The notes under the pieces were generated by a model. The model was not told where the DNA came from, searched no databases, and worked only from the letters and a program-made list of their open reading frames with translations. Of a stretch of DNA of 64,000 bases, positions 42,274 through 49,821 are shown piece after piece (the first letter of the stretch is position 1; every line of letters begins with the position of its first letter). A program made the translations under genes and the position numbers. Origin of the DNA: Vibrio sp. SCSIO 43136 (lineage in GTDB: Bacteria; Pseudomonadota; Gammaproteobacteria; Enterobacterales; Vibrionaceae); the NCBI RefSeq assembly GCF_023716565.1, contig NZ_CP071849.1, positions 992,001 to 1,056,000 on the forward strand. Direction: 5' to 3'.

Positions 42274-42767
42274 CTGGCAGCCTCAAAGTGGATAAAAAAC
42301 ATGACAAGATCCACGTCATTCGCTTTTGACAACGTATAGTCTTCACCTACGATATTGGAAACAGCAGACTTCCAGAAACTTAGTGCCCCTGAGTTTTCCA
42401 AAAGAATTCGGATTTGCCATTTACCCGGAAAAGCTCTAACGACTTGCTCCAAAACAAGCTTTCCTACGCCCTGACCTTTAAACTTACGTAGAACAAAAAA
42501 TTGGGCAACGTCGTAAAGTGTTAAGTCACTAGGGTAACGACGAATCAGAACAAAACCTGCGAGTTCGTTATTCACCTTTATGAAATATGGAGTATGATCA
42601 TCTCGATTCCAATAAGGGTCGAACTTTGAGACATCATACCCTCCGAACGTACCATCTTTAGCTGGATTCCATTTCATATACTCTGACATGTCGTATACGT
42701 AGTAGCAGAACAAATTCTCAAGTACATGCCGCTCTTCTCGTTCTATTTTTACTAGCTGAACTTCCAT
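42270..42767 (-). CDS. GNAT-family N-acetyltransferase
   Basis: A 165-residue acetyltransferase. It begins VQLVKIEREERHVLENLFCYYVYDMSEYM, then LAGFVLIRRYPSDLTLYDVAQFFVLRKFKGQGVGKLVLEQVV (motif A with the K-G-x-G-V-G loop) and IRILLENSGALSFWKSAV. AAGGAGA precedes ATG. Substrate unknown; the Y-x-x-D-M-S-E segment is shared with uncharacterised GNATs. Confidence 0.88.
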   Translation of the reverse strand: MEVQLVKIEREERHVLENLFCYYVYDMSEYMKWNPAKDGTFGGYDVSKFDPYWNRDDHTPYFIKVNNELAGFVLIRRYPSDLTLYDVAQFFVLRKFKGQGVGKLVLEQVVRAFPGKWQIRILLENSGALSFWKSAVSNIVGEDYTLSKANDVDLVMFFIHFEAAS

Positions 42768-42783
42768 TTTTCTCCTTGCCAGT

Positions 42784-42903
42784 TAACGCCCTGTTAAGGT
42801 GTGAGCAACGCAATGCCGAAGCCGCTGCATACCACCTTAAACACTAAAACCAACGCATAGTGAAAATGCCATGCGTTGCGAATCACTCTTGAACAGTTTG
42901 TTA
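42784..42903 (-). repeat. attC 43 (class IV); own cassette: GNAT
   Basis: TAACGCCCTGTTAAGGTGTG to GAACAGTTTGTTATG. Outer pair GTTATGCGTAAT / ATTACGCATAAC (12 bp). Confidence 0.92.
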
Positions 42904-43446
42904 TGCGTAATTTTTGACGCACTTTGTCATTGCTGTTTCCGAGATTGACAAACCATCGATTCGATATTGATCGTTGAACTCTCCAACAACATTGAACCCT
43001 GATTTTAAGTAGAGGTTCTTTGCCGGGAAATTCTCTGACAATACACAAAGATCAAGCCAGTCAATTTCAGCTTTTTCTTGGCAGAAATTTATAACAGCAT
43101 CAATGAGTCTTTGACCAAGACCTTGCTTCCGGCAAGAAACATCTACGCCCATACCCAATAGAACTCTGTGAGAACGGCTTCCATTACAGTGGTGGCGAAG
43201 ATCAATATGACCTTTGATATTTCCAGAAATGTCTTTTACAACCCAAAGTTTTCTCCAACCTAAGTCGCCAAACTGATGAGAAAAGCCTTGGATAAACTTA
43301 TCTTTTGTTGTTTCTGGAATTTCACTTTGCTCTCTGGAAATTGGCTGGAAAAGAGGAACTTCTCCATTACCATTTTCAGACAGCTGATTTTCTAGATACA
43401 CAAAGAATGAATCTAAATCCGATTTTTCCGCTTCTACTACTTCCAT
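42901..43446 (-). CDS. GNAT-family N-acetyltransferase
   Basis: A 181-residue acetyltransferase: EKSDLDSFFVYLENQL, LGMGVDVSCRKQGLGQRLIDAVINFCQ (motif A) and WLDLCVLSENFPAKNLYLKSGFNVVGE (motif B, catalytic Tyr). Last of the four-GNAT run, and nearest to the B4 gene-less cassette whose promoter could transcribe all four. GAGAATTAG precedes ATG. Substrate unknown. Confidence 0.88.
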   Translation of the reverse strand: MEVVEAEKSDLDSFFVYLENQLSENGNGEVPLFQPISREQSEIPETTKDKFIQGFSHQFGDLGWRKLWVVKDISGNIKGHIDLRHHCNGSRSHRVLLGMGVDVSCRKQGLGQRLIDAVINFCQEKAEIDWLDLCVLSENFPAKNLYLKSGFNVVGEFNDQYRIDGLSISETAMTKCVKNYA

Positions 43447-43475
43447 CTAATTCTCGGTACTCCATCGATTACGCA

Positions 43476-43593
43476 TAACGCCTTGCTAAGATGCGGCTAA
43501 CACCACTGAACCCAAGCAAAGCCACCGTAATCACTAAACTCAACCGAACCAAAAATGCCAAAGGTTAGCCGTCATTCTTGAGCAATTTGTTAT
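43476..43593 (-). repeat. attC 44 (class II); own cassette: B4
   Basis: TAACGCCTTGCTAAGATGCGGC to AGCAATTTGTTATG. Second family B payload on a class II attC. Confidence 0.92.
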
Positions 43594-43961
43594 GTGGCGA
43601 GACAGTGCGACGCACCTAAAGGCCGGGTGGCAAGGTGTTGATTTGGAATACATTACTAAACCCTACCACCGAAGTAAAACGGACAGCTGCCCAAGTTGAA
43701 CTAGGCCGATAAACGCACTTGGCAATGAAGCGACATTTGACGATGTACCCGCACCAGCTGCGCTCACATGGCAAAGGATACTTTCACTGAAGCTGACCCC
43801 AGCGAGCACAGAAATCGGGGTTAGAGGACGGACACCCCACCACAAAGAAACAGCGTACTTGAACAGAAGGCTCATGATGACTAAAAGGTGAAAAGCACTA
43901 ACGCAGGACTCAGTACCCTTGCGCCGAGCCAAGCTAGAAAATATGAACTAAAACAGCCACA
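43594..43961 (-). repeat. Gene-less cassette family B, copy B4
   Basis: Shares the B blocks, with a stop in the plus-strand frame after about 18 codons. Promoter-like element 43650-43678. Confidence 0.82.
43650..43678 (-). promoter_or_regulatory. Candidate sigma70 promoter of B4 toward the GNAT run
   Basis: TTTACT - 17 bp - TAATGT on the minus strand; weaker hexamers than family A but the same spacing. It would read into 42901-43446. Confidence 0.4.
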
Positions 43962-44077
43962 TAACGCCTGCTTAAGCGGCTGCCAATGCACAACACTCAA
44001 ACAGACCACCGTAATCACTAAAGCCAATTCGAACCAAAAATGCCATAGGTTGGCAGTCCACTTGAAGCATTTGTTAG
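43962..44077 (-). repeat. attC 45 (class I); own cassette: A12
   Basis: TAACGCCTGCTTAAGCGGC to AAGCATTTGTTAG. Confidence 0.93.
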
Positions 44078-44501
44078 TTTGCCAACCCACCCTAAGCTAA
44101 TGGCTGGGTACCAAGATGCTGATTTAAAATACAATACTTAAACCGTATGCCGTTGTAAACGGACAGCTGACCAACTTGAACACAAGGCACAAACGCACGT
44201 GGCAAAGAAGAGACAATCGCAAAATTTTGCGAGCAAACACTGTGACAAAATGGCAAAGGATACTTTCACTGTTGCCAACAACAGCACCAGTAAAGCCCTA
44301 CTCTACCGACACTGTTTCAGCGAAAAAGAAGCAGCGCCTCCGAACACCAAACGAATGAAAGCTACAGTAAACGACGAGCTAACCACAAACACTTAAATCA
44401 AAGTGCCACCGGAAAGAACATAGCTTGGTGAATACGAACAGGTGAACACCCGAAAAAATGAACTAAGCTCTTATTTGGATTGGCTTTTTCCAACCGCAAA
44501 C
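44078..44501 (-). repeat. Gene-less cassette family A, copy A12
   Basis: Promoter-like hexamers 44131-44159. A one-base deletion (AAAGCCCTACTC) breaks the plus-strand frame. Confidence 0.85.
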
Positions 44502-44618
44502 TAACGCCTGCTTAAGCGGCTGCCAATGCACCGCACTCAAACAGACCACCGTAATCACATAAGCCAAACCGAACCAAAAATGCCATAGGTTGGCAGTCCG
44601 ACTTCAAGCACTTGTTAG
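44502..44618 (-). repeat. attC 46 (class I); own cassette: A13
   Basis: TAACGCCTGCTTAAGCGGC to AAGCACTTGTTAG. Confidence 0.93.
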
Positions 44619-45042
44619 TTTGCAAACCCACCCTAAGCTAAAGGCTGAGTGCCAAGGTGCTGATTTAAAATACAATACTTAAACCGTACACTGTTGTAAA
44701 CGGACAACTGACCAACTCGAACACACCGCACAAACGCACTTGGCAATGAAGAGACAATCGCAAAACCTTCGACCAAACACTATGAAAAAATGGCAAAGGA
44801 TACTTTCAACCATGCCAACAACAGCACCAGTAAAGCCCCTACTCTACCGACACTGTTTCAGCGAAAAAGAAGCAGCGCCTCCGAACACCAAACGAATGAA
44901 AGCTACAGTAAACGACGAGCGAACCACAAACACTTAAATCAAAGTGCCACCGGAAAGAACATGACTTGGTGAATACGAACAGGTGAACACACGGAAAAAT
45001 GAACTAAGCTCTTATTTGGATTGGCTTTTTCCAACCGCAAAC
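44619..45042 (-). repeat. Gene-less cassette family A, copy A13
   Basis: Rightmost A copy, nearest the expected attI end. Promoter-like hexamers 44672-44700. The start codon of the plus-strand frame is altered (GGCAATGAAGAG). Confidence 0.85.
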
Positions 45043-45161
45043 TAACGCCTTGCTAAGATGCGGCTAACTGCCACAAAACCTAAGCAAAGCCACCGTAATC
45101 ACTAAACTCAACCGAACCAAAAATGCCAAAGGTTAGCCGTCATTCTTGAGCAATTTGTTAT
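45043..45161 (-). repeat. attC 47 (class II); own cassette: 45133-45603 ORF
   Basis: Outer pair GTTATATGC / GCATATAAC. Confidence 0.92.
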
Positions 45162-45603
45162 ATGCTTGCGCCCTAGGTAGAAGAATTTCCTTGTAAACTG
45201 TTACCCCTATGGACACCGTAGATAGGGCAATAGCAAGTAAGGATAATGACATCGTTAGCTTAAATTTCTTATTTTCCTGCCGTAAATCAGCTAAAACCGA
45301 CGCCAAATAGGGGAAGTTAACGCAATGCATGTCTTGGCCGACTTTCAAGGCAAAGAAGTGAACATTTGCACCATCATTATGCTTGTAGCCATATTTTTTC
45401 TCCAAGTGATAATAGAGTCGCCCAAAAATAACATCACCATCAACACCAAATTGGCTTGCTAACAAATCACAGTCTATAGGTACGTAAACCTTAGAAGCCC
45501 GGTTATTCTGACCATTTTCAGCCCAAGAAATAAACTCCTCGTAATAATTATTATAAATGAAGTTAAGCAACTCCAAGTCTGTTGGTGTTCTTTTTGTTTT
45601 CAT
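45133..45603 (-). CDS. Hypothetical protein with C-terminal membrane anchor
   Basis: A 156-residue protein of unknown family. A soluble N-terminal domain (ELLNFIYNNYYEEFISWAE, YVPIDCDLLASQFGVDGDVIFGRLYYHLEKKYGY) looks like a winged-helix or small alpha/beta unit. One transmembrane helix follows (LTMSLSLLAIALSTVSIGVTVY) and a short tail read from attC sequence. No RBS is obvious. Function unknown. Confidence 0.65.
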   Translation of the reverse strand: MKTKRTPTDLELLNFIYNNYYEEFISWAENGQNNRASKVYVPIDCDLLASQFGVDGDVIFGRLYYHLEKKYGYKHNDGANVHFFALKVGQDMHCVNFPYLASVLADLRQENKKFKLTMSLSLLAIALSTVSIGVTVYKEILLPRAQAYNKLLKNDG

Positions 45604-45632
45604 AATGGTTGTACTAATATTCCAATTGCATA

Positions 45633-45749
45633 TAACGCCCGCTTAACTTGCTGCCAACTGCACCACACTCAAATAGTCCACCGTAATCACAAAAGCCAAA
45701 CCGAACCAAAAATGCCATAGGTTGGCAGTCAGGTTTAAGCGATTGTTAT
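45633..45749 (-). repeat. attC 48 (class I variant); own cassette: 45746-46048 ORF
   Basis: First attC from the right. Arms TTAACTTGCTGCC and GGCAGTCAGGTTTAAGCG. Outer pair GTTATACGTT / AACGTATAAC. Confidence 0.92.
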
Positions 45750-46048
45750 ACGTTGTTGCGGTTGATAATCTCATTGCAAGCCTTAACGACATAGATGCGA
45801 TAGTGCTCTATGATTTTAGCTAGTTCTTTATCAGCTCTTATTAGAAATTCTTCTGAGCACCGTGGGCGAACATGATTTAATGGCAAATGATCAGTCTCAG
45901 ATGCTACAAGACCGAACACATGATATTCAGTATCCCAACACTGCCCATATTTTCTATCCCCAATATGAGTTAGAGCAATTATATTTTCTAAGTAGTTTTG
46001 ATCTGTTTCAAGCAAGCTCTTTGCAAGTCTAGTTTCTTCTTCAGACAT
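45746..46048 (-). CDS. Hypothetical protein of the first (attI-proximal) cassette
   Basis: A 100-residue helical protein, not recognised. MSEEETRLAKSLLETDQNYLENIIALTHIGDRKYGQCWDTEYHVFGL is followed by CSEEFLIRADKELAKIIEHYRIYVVKA. ATG at 46048 has a GGTGGGG RBS. As the rightmost cassette it would be the most recent insertion in an active integron. Confidence 0.65.
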   Translation of the reverse strand: MSEEETRLAKSLLETDQNYLENIIALTHIGDRKYGQCWDTEYHVFGLVASETDHLPLNHVRPRCSEEFLIRADKELAKIIEHYRIYVVKACNEIINRNNV

Positions 46049-46074
46049 GTAATCCCCACCCAATACTCTAAAAC

Positions 46075-46082
46075 GTATAACG
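46075..46082 (-). other. Right array boundary (attI-like core)
   Basis: GTATAACG is the recombination core at the attI-proximal end. No attC structure follows to the right. An inverted repeat AGATC-CGCA-GATCT lies 17-30 bp further (46098-46111). This is where attI is expected, but no integrase gene adjoins it. Confidence 0.6.
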
Positions 46083-46342
46083 CTTTATCTACCGCTTAGA
46101 TCCGCAGATCTCTCCAACAAACTATCCGTAGAATATCCCATTTGAATCAAAATTTTCACCACTTACCCCACAAAATCAACTAGATAAGCAACTAGTACTC
46201 TAACTCAAACTTCACAATATGCAGCATTAGACCCAATATTAGTTTAATAACTAATCAAACCATAAATACTGGTTAAATAAACAGTTCTTTGTGAAACTCT
46301 ATGTGCAGTACCAACAACCCAACATAGACCATTACCTGACGA
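46083..46342. other. Intergenic region where attI/Pc/intI would be expected
   Basis: About 260 bp, AT-rich, with no ORF and no recognisable integrase fragment. I find no convincing Pc-type promoter pointing into the array. Confidence 0.55.
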
Positions 46343-46561
46343 CTAATCCTTATACTTAAGCGGCTTCACCACCTGGTCTAACCCTTCTATCTTGAGCGCT
46401 AGACACAATTGAAGTAACTGGCCTAGCTCTCCTTCAGGAAATCCCTTTTTATCAAACCAAAGAAGGTATTCTTCTGGTAGGTCAATCAACACTCGTCCTG
46501 CGTATTTACCAAACGGCATTTGGGTACGAGCAAGCTTTAATAGGTTTTGTTTGTCTAACAT
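46343..46561 (-). CDS. DUF3820 family protein
   Basis: A 72-residue protein matching the DUF3820 family. RTQMPFGKYAGRVLIDLPEEYLLWFDKKGFPEGELGQLLQL has the family's M-P-F-G-K-Y-x-G and L-P-x-x-Y-L-x-W core. Such proteins are labelled putative quorum-sensing-regulated virulence factors; the biochemical role is unknown. This is ordinary chromosome immediately outside the array. Confidence 0.9.
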   Translation of the reverse strand: MLDKQNLLKLARTQMPFGKYAGRVLIDLPEEYLLWFDKKGFPEGELGQLLQLCLALKIEGLDQVVKPLKYKD

Positions 46562-46751
46562 GGTGTAACTCTGTGATTTTGAAGAGCCTAGTCTAACGAG
46601 TGGCGTTCGTCAGGTATAGATAGATTGCGTTATCCAAGCAAAGTAGCCGCCTAAAGCTGTTGATTTTACGTACAATTCACTTAAACAGAGGTTGAGCTTA
46701 GCGTGCCACACTCGTAAAATACTTCCCAATAAGAACATATCGGACGTGTCT

Positions 46752-47408
46752 ATGAGAAAGCGAATTCTGCCTATCCCTCTAATTCTATTGATTCCTATCC
46801 TACTTTTAATTGCTGTCGTTGTCGCAGGGACATACCGCCTTAACACTAGCCATGAAGAAATTGCGGCTAAACAAGGTCGATACGTAAAATCAGATCAAGA
46901 AGGCAAAGCGGTGATGCTGCACTTGTTTAGCCTCAAAGATGCTCAACCTTGGCGTGTTGCGATTCCAGATACCATGGCGAGCGCCATGCTTACTGATATC
47001 CCAGATATGGCAACTAATACTGTGGCCCAAGGTAATTATCGTAATGGACCAGAAGTAGGAACGGTATCTTTGGATTACTCACAACTATTGGTATTGTATT
47101 TCAAAGACCAGCCAAGTAGCCAAATGACGTTTGTTGCGCCTTACTCGGTATCGAACCAAGGCAGTGGTGTATTTTATTACCTCGGGTTGTTTAGACTCGA
47201 CCACCAGCATAAGAAAGTCGATCAATTGGATTACCAATTACTTGGCGATCGCATTCAAAACTTGGCGTTAAGCCTAGATCACCCATTTGATGTAACCCAA
47301 TCCATTATTGCTAGCTTCAAAAAACACAGTGATAAGCAAGCAATGGCTGAATCTCCGTCTGAACAAACAAGTCTAACGATTCATTCCAGCCCGACAACAC
47401 TTGAATAG
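46752..47408 (+). CDS. Hypothetical membrane-anchored protein
   Basis: A 218-residue protein with an N-terminal signal anchor (RILPIPLILLIPILLLIAVVVAGTY) and a periplasmic domain (EIAAKQGRYVKSDQEGKAVMLHLFSLKDAQPWRV, DYSQLLVLYFKDQPSSQMTFVAPYSVSNQGSGVFYYLG). Family not recognised; its place next to DUF3820 suggests a chromosomal gene. ATG at 46752 is preferred to the TTG at 46692. Function unknown. Confidence 0.7.
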   Translation: MRKRILPIPLILLIPILLLIAVVVAGTYRLNTSHEEIAAKQGRYVKSDQEGKAVMLHLFSLKDAQPWRVAIPDTMASAMLTDIPDMATNTVAQGNYRNGPEVGTVSLDYSQLLVLYFKDQPSSQMTFVAPYSVSNQGSGVFYYLGLFRLDHQHKKVDQLDYQLLGDRIQNLALSLDHPFDVTQSIIASFKKHSDKQAMAESPSEQTSLTIHSSPTTLE

Positions 47409-47429
47409 CACTACCCACAACATCTGATT

Positions 47430-47464
47430 CGGGGATATGACCCTAAGAGTCATATCCCGCTTTA
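47430..47464 (+). terminator. Rho-independent terminator
   Basis: GGGATATGAC (47432-47441) pairs with GTCATATCCC (47449-47458), 10 bp, followed by GCTTTAT. Lies between the plus-strand hypothetical gene and the end of the cobalamin operon. Confidence 0.7.
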
Positions 47465-47528
47465 TCCTTCCACCTCTGGAATGGCAAATGCGTTCGTCGT
47501 TTTGCGTTGGTTCAGTTATAACTAGCCA

Positions 47529-48809
47529 CTAGCTAAATAGCGCTATGCAGTTTTCTTGATCAAAGTACCAATGCACATACGAGGCAATGCAATTTTTATA
47601 ACGCCAAACCACATCACTTTGTTTGCCTCGCTGGGATATTGAAGTTGCGATAACCTCTTCTTCACTTTGTGCGACCGAATAATGAAACGTATGTCCGCGT
47701 ATCAATTTACCTTCAATATCGGCTTCAACAATGCCCAGCGCAGCAAGCTGTGATTGCATCTGTCCACGAATATTTAATGCACCACACATTGGTTGAGTAT
47801 TACCATCTATGTCCATAAGCGACTGACCTAAAAACAGCATCCCACCGCATTCGGCAACACAAGGTTTGCCTGCTTCTATATGCGCCTTAATTTGTAGGTG
47901 TAATTGGCTTAGTCCAGACAATACCTCTAGATGAAGCTCTGGATACCCTCCAGGTAGGTACAAGCCATCACAAGTCGGCAACGGGTCTCCTGCTATAGGG
48001 GAAAAGTAACTAATTTTCGCCCCAAGCGATTCAAGAGTTTCTATATTGGCTTGATAGATAAAAGCAAAGCTCTCATCCTTTGCTACAGCAATCGTTTTGC
48101 CTGCTAATGAACTATCAGTGGGTAAAGGCTCAACGCTATTAAACGGCTTGGCTGCTGGAAGTTTAAAATTTGTACTATTAGCTAAGGTTTCAGCGGCATG
48201 GTCTAACCTTTGTTCTAAATCATCGAGTTCTTGGGCTTGTACGAGTCCTAAATGGCGTTCTGGAAGGGTCATGTCTGAGTTTTTAGGTAGCCATCCACAA
48301 AACTCCACGTCCCCCAAAATACTCTCTTTAAGCATTTCTGCATGTCCTTGCGAGCCAACACGGTTGGCAATCACGCCATACAAGTCAACATCATCTCGAT
48401 AGGTAGCTAAACCGTGAACCAAAGCTCCAAATGTTTGAGCCATGGCCCCTGCATCTACCACCGCTAGCACGGGCAGATCGAATTTCGCAGCAATGCCGGC
48501 ACTAGAGCATTGTCCATCAAACATCCCCATCACACCTTCTATTAAGATCAGGTCAGCTTCTTGTGCCGCTTGATAGAGACGGCGGCGACATTCTTGTTCT
48601 CCACACATCCATAGATCAAGTTGATAAACTGGCGCTTTACTCGCCGCAGATAGAAATTGTGGGTCAATAAAATCAGGGCCAGTTTTAAAAACTCGTACTT
48701 TCAAGCCTTTATTGACTAACGAACGTGCTAGCGCTGCTACCACGGTTGTTTTCCCGCTTCCTGATGAAGGGGCTGCAACAACCAACGCTGGGCAATAGGC
48801 GGTACTCAT
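47529..48809 (-). CDS. cbiA: Cobyrinate a,c-diamide synthase
   Basis: Amidates the a and c carboxylates of cob(II)yrinate using glutamine and ATP. The N-terminal dethiobiotin-synthetase-like domain carries the P-loop AAPSSGSGKTTVVAALARSL, and KTGPDFIDPQF and LIEGVMGMFDG follow. The C-terminal class I glutamine amidotransferase domain contains the nucleophile in CVAECGGMLFLGQSL and the His in IRGHTFHYSV. ATG at 48809 with GGAGA is used rather than the upstream frame. 426 residues. Last gene of the operon, overlapping cobD by four bases. Confidence 0.95.
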   Translation of the reverse strand: MSTAYCPALVVAAPSSGSGKTTVVAALARSLVNKGLKVRVFKTGPDFIDPQFLSAASKAPVYQLDLWMCGEQECRRRLYQAAQEADLILIEGVMGMFDGQCSSAGIAAKFDLPVLAVVDAGAMAQTFGALVHGLATYRDDVDLYGVIANRVGSQGHAEMLKESILGDVEFCGWLPKNSDMTLPERHLGLVQAQELDDLEQRLDHAAETLANSTNFKLPAAKPFNSVEPLPTDSSLAGKTIAVAKDESFAFIYQANIETLESLGAKISYFSPIAGDPLPTCDGLYLPGGYPELHLEVLSGLSQLHLQIKAHIEAGKPCVAECGGMLFLGQSLMDIDGNTQPMCGALNIRGQMQSQLAALGIVEADIEGKLIRGHTFHYSVAQSEEEVIATSISQRGKQSDVVWRYKNCIASYVHWYFDQENCIALFS

Positions 48810-49819
48810 TGTCTTTCTCCTAGATTTTGTAGTGCTTGTTCTAACTGCTGCCAATGGGCTTCAGATTGAGGTAAACCGAACCTCAATGCGTCTTGTTCAT
48901 CGGTCAGGCGTACTAAAACACCTTGCTGTGCTAACCCGTGATGTAGTTCTTTTGCCTGAACACTGCCCACCCGCCAAAATAGTGCCTGACCAGTTACTTC
49001 AGAGTGCGGAAAATATTGGCTAAGTAGATCCCCCATGCGCTCACTCAGACCAATCAGTGTTCTGCGATTCGAGTCTTGCCATGATTTATTCTTCAGAGCG
49101 TGTTTGGCAACGTATCGAGCAGGGCCAGACACCGCCCAAGGGCCAAGGATCGTTTTTAACGCTTCTCTCCAGCGCAACGAGGCAAACATGAAACCTACTC
49201 TGAGTCCTGCCAGTCCGAAAAACTTGCCAAGCGATCTCAAGACAATCAAATTGTCTGGAATATTATTGCCATGTAATTTGAGTAACGACGCCTGAGGTGT
49301 CATGTCCATAAAGGCTTCATCAACAACTAACAACGCATCGGGCTTTAACGATTTTCGCCAATGTTCAAGCTCTCTCGCATCAATTTTATGCGTAGATGGA
49401 TTATTCGGATTAATTACCAGCACTACATCGGCAGTTGCCAACTGCTCGGCCGAGGGCTCAACTTGATAAAATTCACAATGGGTGTTTTTACACATCTGCC
49501 AAGCATGTTGATGCTCTTTATAACCCACAGATGGTAGAAGGACGTGAAGGCTTTCATGCTCTGTTGCAATCAACTCTGGCAGCGCTTGAATCGCCGCTTG
49601 GCTTCCTGCAATAGGCAAAAGTTGGTCACTGCAATAATAATTGGCAGCCGCCAGCTCTAAACCATCATCGTCTTCAGGCAGACGATTCCACACGGTTTCG
49701 GGAATCTCTGGAACTGGGTAAGTGATGGGGCTTACCCCAGTCGAAAGATCCAGCCAGTCACCCGCTGGGATTTGATATCGGTTAGCAAACTCTAAAAGCT
49801 TACCGCCATGATTAAGCAT
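48806..49819 (-). CDS. cobD: L-threonine-O-3-phosphate decarboxylase
   Basis: PLP enzyme of the aminotransferase class I fold that makes (R)-1-amino-2-propanol phosphate for the nucleotide loop. 337 residues. Signatures: HGGKLLEFANRYQIPAGDWLDLSTGVSP at the start, VLVINPNNPSTHKI, LLVVDEAFMDMTP (Asp), and VLRSLGKFFGLAGLRVGFMFA with the PLP-binding Lys in SLGKFFGLAG. ATG at 49819 with AGGAA; almost abuts cbiB. The name follows the anaerobic (Salmonella) nomenclature. Confidence 0.93.
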   Translation of the reverse strand: MLNHGGKLLEFANRYQIPAGDWLDLSTGVSPITYPVPEIPETVWNRLPEDDDGLELAAANYYCSDQLLPIAGSQAAIQALPELIATEHESLHVLLPSVGYKEHQHAWQMCKNTHCEFYQVEPSAEQLATADVVLVINPNNPSTHKIDARELEHWRKSLKPDALLVVDEAFMDMTPQASLLKLHGNNIPDNLIVLRSLGKFFGLAGLRVGFMFASLRWREALKTILGPWAVSGPARYVAKHALKNKSWQDSNRRTLIGLSERMGDLLSQYFPHSEVTGQALFWRVGSVQAKELHHGLAQQGVLVRLTDEQDALRFGLPQSEAHWQQLEQALQNLGERQ

Positions 49820-49821
49820 GT

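Noticed and set aside
19882..43932. Minus-strand hydrophobic frames in families A and B (105 aa at 19,882-20,199; 111 aa at 35,210-35,545; 89 aa at 43,663-43,932)
   Set aside because: The A and B frames are not in the same register. B3 has a stop inside the frame, and several read into attC. In B the segment FKHAVSLWW is shared by B1 and B2 (FKYAVSLWW in B4), but this is expected from nucleotide similarity.
11325..46082. Regularly repeated 115-125-bp elements considered as a CRISPR array
   Set aside because: The repeats are attC sites with palindromic cores TAACGCC/TTGTTA, variable length and gene-containing spacers. They are not 28-37-bp direct repeats with uniform spacers.
46083..46342. 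Pc promoter and attI site at the right end
   Set aside because: I found an AGATC/GATCT inverted repeat and weak hexamers (GTGAAA-18-TATTCT), but nothing convincing enough to call a promoter or attI.
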